From CAWCUZ01 sp963798795 (GTDB lineage Bacteria > Acidobacteriota > Vicinamibacteria > Vicinamibacterales > SCN-69-37), in assembly GCA_963798795.1 (NCBI GenBank), contig CAWCUZ010000001.1:868001-932000 (forward strand): a stretch of DNA of 64,000 nucleotides. The letters are read 5' to 3'. Positions 11,105 to 18,857 of the stretch are shown here, in pieces (the stretch's first letter is position 1; every line of letters starts with the position of its first letter). Both the position numbers and the translations under genes were made by a program. The notes below the pieces were generated by a model, which saw only the letters and a list, made by a program, of their open reading frames with translations, was not told the origin of the DNA and searched no databases.

Positions 11105-11155
11105 AGACCGAGTCGCCGGGTCTGAAGACCGAGTCGCCGGGTCTGAAGACCCGGC
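11105..11155. repeat. 21-base tandem repeat ending in a GC palindrome
   Basis: The unit AGACCGAGTCGCCGGGTCTGA occurs twice head to tail (11105-11125 and 11126-11146) and runs into a third partial copy. The last copy forms the hairpin GCCGGGTCT-GA-AGACCCGGC (11136-11155). It lies between convergent DUF6335 and cmk genes and probably works as a terminator for one or both. The same core recurs at 25047, 28937 and 28979. Confidence 0.75.
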
Positions 11156-11177
11156 GCTTCACTCTCCCGAAACGCGG

Positions 11178-11846
11178 TTACGTCGGCGTTTTCGATCGGA
11201 TCACGGTCAGGACCTGCTCGACGACCTCGTCAACCTGCATTCCGGTCGTGTCGATGTACACCGCATCCTCCGCGCGCGTGAGCGGTGAGACGGCGCGGGT
11301 GCGGTCGGCCAGGTCGCGCGCCTCCAGCGCCTGCGCGACCTCGGCGACCACGGCCTGCTGCCGACCCATGGCGTGCGCGGGATCGCGGGCGCGACGCCGC
11401 GCCCGCTCCTCCGGCAGCGCGTCCAGATAGAACTTCGCGTCGGCGTGCGGGAACACCACGGTCCCGATATCCCGGCCTTCCATGACCAGCCCGCCCTGGT
11501 CGCCGTACTGGCGCTGCCGCCGGACGAGCGCGGAGCGGACCGCGACGTGCCGCGCCACGATCGCGGCCGCCAGGTCGATCTCGGGCGTGCGAATGGCGGT
11601 CGTCACGTCGTGACCGTCGATCATGACGGTGCCGTCGAGCCGGAATTCGGCGCGCTCTGCGACAGTCGCCACGGCGGCGGCGTCGGCCAGGTCCACGCCC
11701 AGATGCCGCGCCTTCCAGGCGACAGCGCGGTACATGGCGCCCGTGTCGACGTGCCGGTATCGCAGCGTGGACGCGACCGTGCGGGCGACGGTGCCCTTGC
11801 CGGCCCCCGACGGACCGTCGATGGCGATGATGAGATCGCGCGGCAT
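11178..11846 (-). CDS. cmk: Cytidylate kinase
   Basis: Phosphorylates CMP/dCMP to the diphosphate with ATP in the cytosol. The P-loop IDGPSGAGKGT is at residues 9-19, then RHVDTGAMYR, GQQ/EGRDIGTVVFPHAD (the conserved GRDIGT acceptor motif) near residue 125, and the LID-region arginines in RARRRARDPAH. At 222 residues it is of standard length. The minus-strand ATG at 11846 begins MPRDLIIAIDGPSG as expected. It is divergent from the alpha/beta hydrolase gene. Confidence 0.96.
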   Translation of the reverse strand: MPRDLIIAIDGPSGAGKGTVARTVASTLRYRHVDTGAMYRAVAWKARHLGVDLADAAAVATVAERAEFRLDGTVMIDGHDVTTAIRTPEIDLAAAIVARHVAVRSALVRRQRQYGDQGGLVMEGRDIGTVVFPHADAKFYLDALPEERARRRARDPAHAMGRQQAVVAEVAQALEARDLADRTRAVSPLTRAEDAVYIDTTGMQVDEVVEQVLTVIRSKTPT

Positions 11847-11904
11847 CGGCCTATTCTTGATCGAGCACCGCGACAGCCCGGCCCGTTTCCTCTATCATCC
11901 GCGC

Positions 11905-13068
11905 ATGTCCGTGCGTCGGCTGGCCTGGCTCGCCTTGCTGATCCTGGCGGCGTGCGCCGCCGGCTGGGCACTGGCGCCGTTCGTCAGGACCACGGCGTTT
12001 CTGATCGACGTCGGCGGCGTGTCGACGCCTCTGCGCGCCTGGCTGCCGGCTTCACGCCTCCCGGTCACCACCACGGACCTCGACATCCCGACCCGTGTCG
12101 GCCGCGTCCCGGCCCGCCTGTACCAGCCGTCGGGCCCGCCCCGTCAGACCACCATCGTGTTTCCGGGCGTGCATGCCGGCGGGGTGGATGAACCGCGCCT
12201 CGTCACGTTCTCGGAACGACTGGCCGCGACCGGCGCCACGGTGGTCACTGTGCCGATTCCCGAACTGCGCGAGTTCCGCATCACCCCGGCGTCGACCGAC
12301 GTGATCGAGGACGCGACGCGCTGGCTCGCCGGCCAATCCGGCCTCGCGCCCGACGGCCAGGTGGGACTCGTCGGCATCAGCTTCGCCGGCGGCCTGGCGC
12401 TCGTGGCCGCCGGCCGACCGTCTCTCGCAGGACGGCTGCGGGCCGTCGTGTCGATCGGCGGCCACGGCGACCTGCCACGCGCCCTGCGCTATCTCTGCGG
12501 CGTGCGTTCACCCGAGGATGACGGACCCCCACCGCACGACTACGGCAATGTTCTGCTGGTGCTCGGCGGCCTCGACCGACTCGTCCCCCCCGAGGACGTG
12601 TTGCCGACACGCAAGGCGCTGGTCGCCTTCCTGGACGCCTCCAGCGCCGAGGCCGACGACCCGGCGGCGGCGGCCGCCCTGCTGCAGTCGGCCGAGCGGG
12701 GCGCCGAAGCGCTGACCGGGCGCGCGCGTCAGCTGATGGATTGGGTGATCGCGCGCGACGTGGAATCGCTGGGCAGAGCGCTGGCGCCAGATGTCGAGGA
12801 GCTGGCTGGCGACCCGGCCTTGTCCCCGGAGCGCTCGCCGGCGACCCGTGCGCCGGTGTTCCTGCTCCACGGTCGCGACGACACGGTGATCCCGGCGAGC
12901 GAAACGCCCCGCGTCGCCGAGTACCTGCGCGCCCACGGCAATACGCACGTTCGGTGGCTGCTGTCTCCGGTCCTGTCCCACGCGGATCTGGATACGCATC
13001 CGGGCGCGGGCGATTTCCTGGAACTCGTCGTCTTCTGGCGCCGCGTGCTGGGGATCATGGGCGGCTGA
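11905..13068 (+). CDS. Alpha/beta-hydrolase fold protein, probable lipoprotein
   Basis: A predicted exported hydrolase of unknown substrate, 387 residues. A hydrophobic N-terminus ends in LAAC at residues 13-16, a fair lipobox, so the protein may be anchored by lipid outside the cytoplasm. The nucleophile elbow is GISFAGG (about residue 160). HGRDDTVIP supplies the acid loop, and LSHADLDTHPG the histidine near the C-terminus. The order and spacing fit the serine hydrolase triad. The ATG at 11905 is chosen because the signal sequence begins there; a longer in-frame extension upstream lies inside cmk on the other strand. Confidence 0.75.
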   Translation: MSVRRLAWLALLILAACAAGWALAPFVRTTAFLIDVGGVSTPLRAWLPASRLPVTTTDLDIPTRVGRVPARLYQPSGPPRQTTIVFPGVHAGGVDEPRLVTFSERLAATGATVVTVPIPELREFRITPASTDVIEDATRWLAGQSGLAPDGQVGLVGISFAGGLALVAAGRPSLAGRLRAVVSIGGHGDLPRALRYLCGVRSPEDDGPPPHDYGNVLLVLGGLDRLVPPEDVLPTRKALVAFLDASSAEADDPAAAAALLQSAERGAEALTGRARQLMDWVIARDVESLGRALAPDVEELAGDPALSPERSPATRAPVFLLHGRDDTVIPASETPRVAEYLRAHGNTHVRWLLSPVLSHADLDTHPGAGDFLELVVFWRRVLGIMGG

Positions 13069-13086
13069 CGCGCCCCGTTTGGCAGA

Positions 13087-13551
13087 TCAGCGCGCCATCT
13101 CGCGGCGCGGGCGCAGGGCGACGACATCGGCGCTCTCGGCTGAGGCGGAGCGCGACGCCGCCCGCGCGGCCGGCTTGAGGCCGGCCCGCTCGAGCGCGAG
13201 CGTCCGCTGGCGGTCGGCGAGCTCCCCGGCACGGCGCGCTGCGCTCACCGCCTTGGTTTCGTCGTAACCGGCAAACCGCACGACCGGCGTCTGCGGCCGC
13301 TCGAACTTCGCGGGCCAGGCGCGGCCGCACCGGTCGCAATACCATCGGGCTGGCAGCGACGAACCGTCGGCGTTCATCGTCGGAGGCAGCAAGGCCAGCG
13401 GCCCACTGTGGCGGCACGTCGTCAGGACAAGGGCCGATGCGGCTACGCCGACGAGGACCAGGACCGTAGCCCACCACGCAGCGCCCGCAGTCGTGAGACC
13501 GAGCGCAGCGATCAGAACGGCAGTGGACACGACAACGGTGCGGCGCGGCAT
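13087..13551 (-). CDS. Small membrane protein with a CxxC zinc-ribbon-like motif
   Basis: Not recognised as a named family. 154 residues. Two adjacent hydrophobic segments (about residues 5-25 and 27-44) are followed by a cysteine, then WYCDRCGRAWP, which looks like half of a zinc ribbon, and a basic, helical Ala/Arg-rich tail. The start at 13551 is decided by a strong Shine-Dalgarno, GGAGGAAGACC directly before ATG. An earlier in-frame methionine at 13659 lacks one. It converges on the alpha/beta-hydrolase gene. Confidence 0.6.
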   Translation of the reverse strand: MPRRTVVVSTAVLIAALGLTTAGAAWWATVLVLVGVAASALVLTTCRHSGPLALLPPTMNADGSSLPARWYCDRCGRAWPAKFERPQTPVVRFAGYDETKAVSAARRAGELADRQRTLALERAGLKPAARAASRSASAESADVVALRPRREMAR

Positions 13552-13900
13552 GGTCTTCCTCCGGAGGGCCAACAGGGTGCCGACGTCATGCGGCCGCTGG
13601 TCGATCGCCGGAGTCTGTAGGAAGGCGAAACGGCGCATGCGCCGGCACTGCGGCTCCAATCAGCAAGAGGAATGCCACGGATTCGCGCGGACGTTCACGG
13701 CGGCACCGATCGGCGCAGGGTGGCCATCGTGGACAGGCGTGCAGTAATCGGCGACACCCATGTTGCGTCGCTAGTCAGGGCGGATGGTGCGGGAAAGCGA
13801 ATAGGCAGCGTAGGACGATTCGACTGGCGGCACGAGACTTGAACCACGGGTGCCGACCCTTGAGCTTCGTTCCCATGTCCACTGCCACGAAATCGGCATC
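13552..13900. other. Intergenic region without a recognised gene
   Basis: About 350 bases between the membrane-protein gene and the nucleotidylyltransferase. No convincing ORF, promoter pair or RNA fold was seen. Around 13824-13857 a CGAGACTTGAACC word resembles the T-arm end of a tRNA read on the minus strand, but no acceptor or anticodon stem could be paired with it. Confidence 0.4.
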
Positions 13901-14821
13901 ATGAAGACCGGCCGCCATTGGGCCGTCATCCTGGCGGGTGGCCGCGGCATGCGGCTGCAGCCGCTCACACGCCTCGTCAGCGGCGACAATCGCCCCAAGC
14001 AGTTCTGCCCGCTGTTCGACGGGCGCACGCTGTTCACCGAAACGCGGGCCCGCGTCGCCCTGAGCGTGCCGCCCGCCCGCACGCTGTCGGTCGTCACCCG
14101 CGAGCACGAAGCGTTCTATCGCCTCGAGCTGGCAGGACTGCCCCGCTCGCTCGTGGTCGAGCAGCCGGCCAACCGGGGCACGACGGCCGCCGTGAGTTAT
14201 GGCGTGGCACGCGTGAAGCGGCTCGACGCCGCGGGGGTCGTGGGATTCTTCCCCGCTGACCACTACTTCTCTGATCTGGCCGGGTTCCATCACACGATCA
14301 AGCGCGGCTATGCCGCGGCTCGCGCGCACCCCGCTCGGATCGTCCTGATCGGCGTGACCGCGACCTGCGCGGAGCCCGAGTACGGCTGGATCGAGCCGGG
14401 GCATCGGCTGTCCCGCTCGGGTGACGTGTGGTCGGTCGCCGGCTTCTGGGAAAAGCCCTCGGCCCCGACCGCCGACGCCCTGCTGGCCCGTGGCTGCCTC
14501 TGGAACACGTTCATCTGCATCGGTCGCGTTCCGGCCTTCGCCGAGCTGCTTGGCGCGACCGTTCCGCAGGTCTGGTCGCGTGCCGCACTGCTCGCCGAGC
14601 CGCTGACCCACGAGGCCGAGCGCGCCGTCGCCGAGTTCGTCTATTTGGACCTGCCGTCCTCGGACCTGTCCTCGGACGTCCTCGCGCGGGGCGGCGCCCA
14701 CGTCAGCGTGCTGCGTGCGCCGGCCATCGGCTGGACCGACCTCGGCCAGCCGGCGCGCGTGCGCGACGTCCTCTCGGTCCGGGGGCTGCCCGCCCTCGCC
14801 GATGAAGTCTCGGTGGCCTGA
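13901..14821 (+). CDS. Mannose-1-phosphate guanylyltransferase-like nucleotidylyltransferase
   Basis: Transfers a nucleotide from an NTP (GTP in the ManC group) to a hexose-1-phosphate, making an activated sugar for glycan synthesis. The Rossmann-like signature AVILAGGRGMRLQPLT is at residues 7-22 and is followed by NRPKQFCPL, typical of ManC. FFPADHYF carries the metal-binding Asp, and GFWEKPS is the sugar-phosphate loop. At 306 residues it lacks the C-terminal isomerase domain of bifunctional ManC. The ATG at 13901 is preferred over a GTG at 13850 because homologues start just before the signature. It is followed after 25 bases by the hybrid kinase. Confidence 0.85.
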   Translation: MKTGRHWAVILAGGRGMRLQPLTRLVSGDNRPKQFCPLFDGRTLFTETRARVALSVPPARTLSVVTREHEAFYRLELAGLPRSLVVEQPANRGTTAAVSYGVARVKRLDAAGVVGFFPADHYFSDLAGFHHTIKRGYAAARAHPARIVLIGVTATCAEPEYGWIEPGHRLSRSGDVWSVAGFWEKPSAPTADALLARGCLWNTFICIGRVPAFAELLGATVPQVWSRAALLAEPLTHEAERAVAEFVYLDLPSSDLSSDVLARGGAHVSVLRAPAIGWTDLGQPARVRDVLSVRGLPALADEVSVA

Positions 14822-14846
14822 TTGCAAAGGAGGCGCGGGCAGGACC

Positions 14847-16382
14847 ATGGGAGCACGTTCTCCGGACTCGCGTCACCAGACGGATGCCGCCCTGCGCCGG
14901 ATCGCCGCGCTCATCGACGCGAGCGACGATGCGATTCTGGGCAAGTCGACCGACGGCATTATCGACTTCTGGAATCCAGGGGCCGAGCGCATCTTCGGCT
15001 ACTCGTGCGACGAGGCGCTCGGGAAGCCGTTCACGCTCGTCGTGCCGGACGAGCGCGTCCCGGCGGAGCGCGCGTTGCTCCACCGGGTCCTCCGCGGCGA
15101 GCGCATCCGGGGCTACGAGACCGTGCGCGCCCGCAAGGACGGCACGCTGCTACCCGTTTCGCTCGATCTCTGGCCGATTCGCGACCCGGCGGCCGGGATT
15201 GTCGGGGTCGGCAACCGCACGCGGGCGCTCACCGAACCGTTCGGCGAAGAAGGGGACGGACGCGAACCGGCGGACGCGCAGCGTGAGTTCGTCGCGTTGC
15301 TCGCGCACGAGCTGCGGTCGCCGGTCAATGCCATTCTCGGCTGGACGACGTTGCTGCTCGGCGGACTCGTCGATCCCGTCCGCACCCAGGAGGCGCTCCA
15401 GATCATCGACCGCAACGCGCGGCTGCAGGCCAGCGTCATCAACGAGCTGCTGGATCTGTCGCGCATGGCCGGCTCGGACGTCGAGCTGGTACTGAAGGTC
15501 GTCGACCCGCGTCCGATCGTGCGCGCCGCCGTCGAAGCGGTGCAACTGCTGGGCGCGGCACGCTCGGTCGGCGTCGATCTAAGCGTCACGACCGAGGCCG
15601 TCTCGGTCCTGGCCGATCCGCTCCGGCTGCAGCAGGCGTGCCGCAGCCTGTTTTCGCAGGCGGTCAAGTCCGTGCGGGCCGGCGGGCGTCTGCACATCCG
15701 GGCGACGGCGGAAACGGGCGCGTTCGTGCTGCGGATCGATGGCCCCGGGTCGGCGCCGGCCAGCCCGTCGGTGCCGAGCTCGAGCGGTCCGTCTGCCGCC
15801 CCGCCGACCACATGGCCGCGCGCCATCGTGCGGACCATGCTCGAAAAACACGGCGGCCGGATTTCAGCCGAAGCCGCGGCCGACAGCCCGCAGTCCACCT
15901 TCGTCGTGCGGCTGCCGCTGAGCTCGAGCCCGCCGCACGCGATCCGGCCGGACCGCCCGCCCGGACCGACGGGCCTGGCCGATCTCGAGGGCCGGCTCAC
16001 GGGCCGCAACGTGCTCGTCGTGGACGACGAACAAGACGCGCGCGAGCTCGTTGCGCTCGTCCTCGAGCGCGCCGGCGCCCGCGTCACGACGGCGGACTCC
16101 GCGGACTCGGCCCTGCAAGCGTACGCGCACGCGCCGCCGGACGCCATCGTCTCGGACATTGCCATGCCCGGCACCGATGGCTATGCGCTCATCCGGCGGA
16201 TCCGATCGATGGAGCCTCACGGCCGCTTCACGCCGGCTCTGGCGCTCACGGCGCTCGCCCACAGCTACGACCGCCAGGCGGCGCTCGACGCCGGCTTCCA
16301 GGCGCACCTGTCCAAGCCCGCCGATCCCCGCGCCCTGCCCCGCATCGTCGCCGACCTCATCACGTCGCATCGTCCAGCGTGA
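14847..16382 (+). CDS. PAS-HisKA-receiver hybrid kinase with degenerate ATPase domain
   Basis: A cytosolic signalling protein of 511 residues. A PAS domain (about 15-130; DGIIDFWNPGAERIFGYS) is followed by HisKA with the phospho-acceptor in LLAHELRSPVNAILGW. The ATPase-like domain (about 240-350) has lost its key elements: the N-box reads SLFSQAVKS instead of NLLxNAxKF, and no G2 GxGLGL is present, though KHGGRI remains. A C-terminal receiver (about 388-500) is intact, with VLVVDDEQD, phospho-site DIAMPG, T and SKP lysine. Two Pro/Ser/Gly-rich linkers flank the receiver. Shine-Dalgarno AAAGGAGG is at 14826. It probably works as a phosphorelay or pseudokinase; no DNA-binding output is seen. 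Confidence 0.85.
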   Translation: MGARSPDSRHQTDAALRRIAALIDASDDAILGKSTDGIIDFWNPGAERIFGYSCDEALGKPFTLVVPDERVPAERALLHRVLRGERIRGYETVRARKDGTLLPVSLDLWPIRDPAAGIVGVGNRTRALTEPFGEEGDGREPADAQREFVALLAHELRSPVNAILGWTTLLLGGLVDPVRTQEALQIIDRNARLQASVINELLDLSRMAGSDVELVLKVVDPRPIVRAAVEAVQLLGAARSVGVDLSVTTEAVSVLADPLRLQQACRSLFSQAVKSVRAGGRLHIRATAETGAFVLRIDGPGSAPASPSVPSSSGPSAAPPTTWPRAIVRTMLEKHGGRISAEAAADSPQSTFVVRLPLSSSPPHAIRPDRPPGPTGLADLEGRLTGRNVLVVDDEQDARELVALVLERAGARVTTADSADSALQAYAHAPPDAIVSDIAMPGTDGYALIRRIRSMEPHGRFTPALALTALAHSYDRQAALDAGFQAHLSKPADPRALPRIVADLITSHRPA

Positions 16383-17124
16383 CGAGGCGGAACGGCCGGT
16401 CCGGCGAGAGCCGCCGGAGCAGCGGCAGCGACACGTTGTAGACCGGGACCCGTCCGGCCGTGCGGCCTTCCGGCGCGCCGTTGTGCGCATGGCCGTGAAA
16501 GACCAGCGTGGCCGCCAGCCGGTCGAGCGGTTCCTCGAGCCGGCTCGTGCCGAGGAACGGAAAAATCTCGCGCGGTTCGCCCTCGACCGTCGCCTGCACC
16601 GGCGCGTAGTGCAGCACCACGACACGCTGCGGCGTTCGCAGCCGCGCGAGCGCCGTCTCGAGTTTCATCGCCTCGTCGACCGCTTCACGGACGAAGGCCT
16701 TGATCACCGGCTCGCCCCACGGCCCGAGAGTGCCACGTCCAAACCCGCCGGCAAACCCCTTGGCGCCTGCGAAGCCAATCCCGCGGACCTCGCAGGTCTC
16801 GCCGTCGAGCACGAAAGCGCCGACCTGCTGGAGCAGACCGCGAATCTCGTCCTGTCGTCCGGCTTCGTAGTCGTGGTTGCCAAGCACCGCGACCATCGGG
16901 ATGCGAACGGCGGCCTGCAGGTCGCGCGCGAGCGCCTGAGCCTCCTCCGGCAGGCCGTAGTCGGTCAGGTCGCCGCAGAGCAGCACCACGTCCGCCTGTT
17001 CGGCCATGCGTGAAAAGAACGGCTGCCACTGCGCCGTGGCCGTCTTGGAATAGTGCAGATCGCCGACCGCCGCGAGACGCGTCCTCACGGGGTCCGAAGA
17101 GAGCAAGAGCCATGCCGCTGGCAT
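16360..17124 (-). CDS. Calcineurin-like metallophosphoesterase
   Basis: A binuclear-metal phosphohydrolase. All metallophosphoesterase motifs are visible in order: GDLHYS, LLCGDLTDYG, AVLGNHDYE and, near the C-terminus, FHGHAHNG. The metal-binding set Asp-x-His, Gly-Asp, Gly-Asn-His-Asp, Gly-His-x-His is thus complete, so it should be active; the substrate is unknown. The start is uncertain: the ATG at 17124 or a GTG at 17088, the latter giving the more family-like MRTRLAAVGDLHY. The 3' end overlaps the kinase gene by 23 bases, tail to tail. Confidence 0.87.
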   Translation of the reverse strand: MPAAWLLLSSDPVRTRLAAVGDLHYSKTATAQWQPFFSRMAEQADVVLLCGDLTDYGLPEEAQALARDLQAAVRIPMVAVLGNHDYEAGRQDEIRGLLQQVGAFVLDGETCEVRGIGFAGAKGFAGGFGRGTLGPWGEPVIKAFVREAVDEAMKLETALARLRTPQRVVVLHYAPVQATVEGEPREIFPFLGTSRLEEPLDRLAATLVFHGHAHNGAPEGRTAGRVPVYNVSLPLLRRLSPDRPFRLVTLDDAT

Positions 17125-17150
17125 CCGTCTTGCGACGTTGAACGGAACGC

Positions 17151-18101
17151 ATGGCTCACGCGCATGGACAGCCCGCGGTCCCCATCGCACCGGCTGAAAC
17201 GGCCGCAACCTGCCGCGCCGAGGCGTTCTATCGGCACGTCATGCAGACGCTCGACCGCGCGCGCGTGCCGTTCCTGATTGGCGGGACGTACGCCTTCCGG
17301 CACTTCACGGGGATTCACCGGCAGACTAAGGACCTCGACGTCTTCGTCCGCCGCGCCTCGCTCGACCGCGCGCTGGCGGCCCTGGCGCGCAGGGGCGCGC
17401 ACACCGAGCTGACCCATCCGCACTTCCTCGGCAAGGCGTCGGCCGGCGAGCGGTTCGTCGACGTCATCTTCTCGAGCGGGAACGGGACGTGCGAAGTGGA
17501 CGACTGGTGGTTCGCGCAGGCGCCGCGCGGCACGCTGCTCGGCCGGCCGGTGCGCTTCTGTCCGATCGCGGAGATGATCTGGTCCAAGGCCTACGTGATG
17601 GAGCGCGAGCGGTACGACGGCCACGATGTGGCGCACCTGCTGCGCGTCGGCGGATCGCGGGTCGACTGGTCGCGCCTGGTGGCCCGCTTCGGCTCCGACT
17701 GGCATCTGCTGCTGGCCCACCTCGTGCTGTTCCAGTTCATCTATCCCGGCGAGCGCGACGCGCGACGCGATCAGGTGGTCGACGAGCTGGTCGAGCGCCT
17801 GCGGCGCGAGCGGCCGTATCCGGCGGAGAGCGACCTCTGCCGCGGCACCCTGCTCTCCCGGTCGCAGTACCGCTACGACCTGGAGGTGCTGGGCCTGCGC
17901 GACGCGCGGCTCGAGCCGGTCGGATCGATGACGGCCGACGAAACGGCGCGCTGGACCGCGGCCAGCCCGGACGCGGCTACGCAGGCGGCGCGGCCGGCGG
18001 CGTCACATTCGCGCGCTCGAGCACCGCATTCAGCTCGGCGCCGACGAGCACGGCCAGTCCCGCGAGGTAGAGCCAGAGAAGCGCGACGATCGCGGCGGTG
18101 A
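17151..18101 (+). CDS. Nucleotidyltransferase-fold protein
   Basis: A predicted polymerase-beta-type nucleotidyltransferase: FLIGGTYAFRHFTG at about residues 41-54 is followed by RQTKDLDVFVRR, the G[GS]...DxD pattern of the minimal fold (reading D-L-D). VDVIFSS supplies the third acidic position. A helical C-terminal half follows. The last 40 residues are Arg/Ala-rich and lie antisense to the end of yihY, so the natural C-terminus may be near 17980 if an indel is present. It is divergent from the phosphoesterase gene with 26 bases between starts. Similar domains occur in AbiEii-type toxins, but no antitoxin partner is seen. Confidence 0.65.
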   Translation: MAHAHGQPAVPIAPAETAATCRAEAFYRHVMQTLDRARVPFLIGGTYAFRHFTGIHRQTKDLDVFVRRASLDRALAALARRGAHTELTHPHFLGKASAGERFVDVIFSSGNGTCEVDDWWFAQAPRGTLLGRPVRFCPIAEMIWSKAYVMERERYDGHDVAHLLRVGGSRVDWSRLVARFGSDWHLLLAHLVLFQFIYPGERDARRDQVVDELVERLRRERPYPAESDLCRGTLLSRSQYRYDLEVLGLRDARLEPVGSMTADETARWTAASPDAATQAARPAASHSRARAPHSARRRRARPVPRGRAREARRSRR

Positions 18102-18825
18102 TGGTGCCGTACGTCTTGTTGTAGCTGCCGAAGTGCGTCAGGTACAGCTTGAAGCCGGCCGAGGCGCCAAGCCACATCAGCGTGCCCAGCACCGCGCCGG
18201 GCAGCACCTGCCACCATCGCTGCTTCTGGTCGGGCGCGACGAAGTAGATGAGCGCGAAGCCCGACGCAATCAGCGCCACGTTCACCGGCCAGCGGCACGC
18301 GGACCAGACGGCGGCGAAGGCCCGCCCCAATCCGATGTGGCCGGCCAGCCACTCCGCCGCCGCCGGACCGGTCATCAGCAGGGCGAACGCCACGACCGTC
18401 ACCGCCGTGAGAACGAGCGTCAGTCCGATCGACATCAACCGCACCCGCCACCATGGCCGGCGATCCTGGACGTCGTACGCCAGGTTGACGCTGCCGATCA
18501 CCGCGTGGACGGCGGTGGATCCGCTCCAGATGGCGCCCGCGATCCCGAGCGTCAGGACGCCCACGTCGGGGCTGGCCGCCAGCCGCGCCACCTGGTCGGT
18601 CACGGTCGTCGCCAGCTGGCCCGGCATGAGCCCGCCGAGCGCGCCGAGCAACTGGTCGAGGACGTCGACCGGCATCAGGCTGGTGAGCGCGACCACGAAC
18701 AACAGCATCGGGAACAGCGCCAGGAACATGTAGTACGCGAGGCCGGCCGCCATGCTGAGACAGCGGTCGCGATCGATCTCGTCGTAGAGGCTCTTGATGA
18801 CGAGCCAGATGGAGGAAGCTGCCAT
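17977..18825 (-). CDS. yihY: YihY/UPF0761 inner-membrane protein
   Basis: A polytopic membrane protein of 282 residues, once called ribonuclease BN by mistake; its function is unknown. The family signature is clear: SMAAGLAYYMFLALFPMLLF (about residues 25-44), then a GxxSG-like IWSGSTAVHAVIGSVNLAYD, PGAVLGTLMWLGASAGFKLY and the closing ALLWLYLAGLAVLVGAELNA. Six membrane segments can be counted. The ATG at 18825 opens MAASSIWLVIKS; it follows the TamB stop by 32 bases on the same strand and probably shares its transcript. Confidence 0.92.
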   Translation of the reverse strand: MAASSIWLVIKSLYDEIDRDRCLSMAAGLAYYMFLALFPMLLFVVALTSLMPVDVLDQLLGALGGLMPGQLATTVTDQVARLAASPDVGVLTLGIAGAIWSGSTAVHAVIGSVNLAYDVQDRRPWWRVRLMSIGLTLVLTAVTVVAFALLMTGPAAAEWLAGHIGLGRAFAAVWSACRWPVNVALIASGFALIYFVAPDQKQRWWQVLPGAVLGTLMWLGASAGFKLYLTHFGSYNKTYGTITAAIVALLWLYLAGLAVLVGAELNAVLERANVTPPAAPPA

Positions 18826-18857
18826 GCGTGTTTCCGGGGCGCCCAAGCCGGCGCCGG

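Noticed and set aside
13824..13857. tRNA-like T-arm word (CGAGACTTGAACC) read on the minus strand
   Set aside because: The flanking bases do not form a 5-base T stem, and no acceptor, D or anticodon arms could be found within 90 bases.
17151..18101. Nucleotidyltransferase and neighbouring phosphoesterase as a toxin-antitoxin or defence pair
   Set aside because: The genes are divergent, not an operon, and neither a known antitoxin fold nor other defence genes lie nearby.
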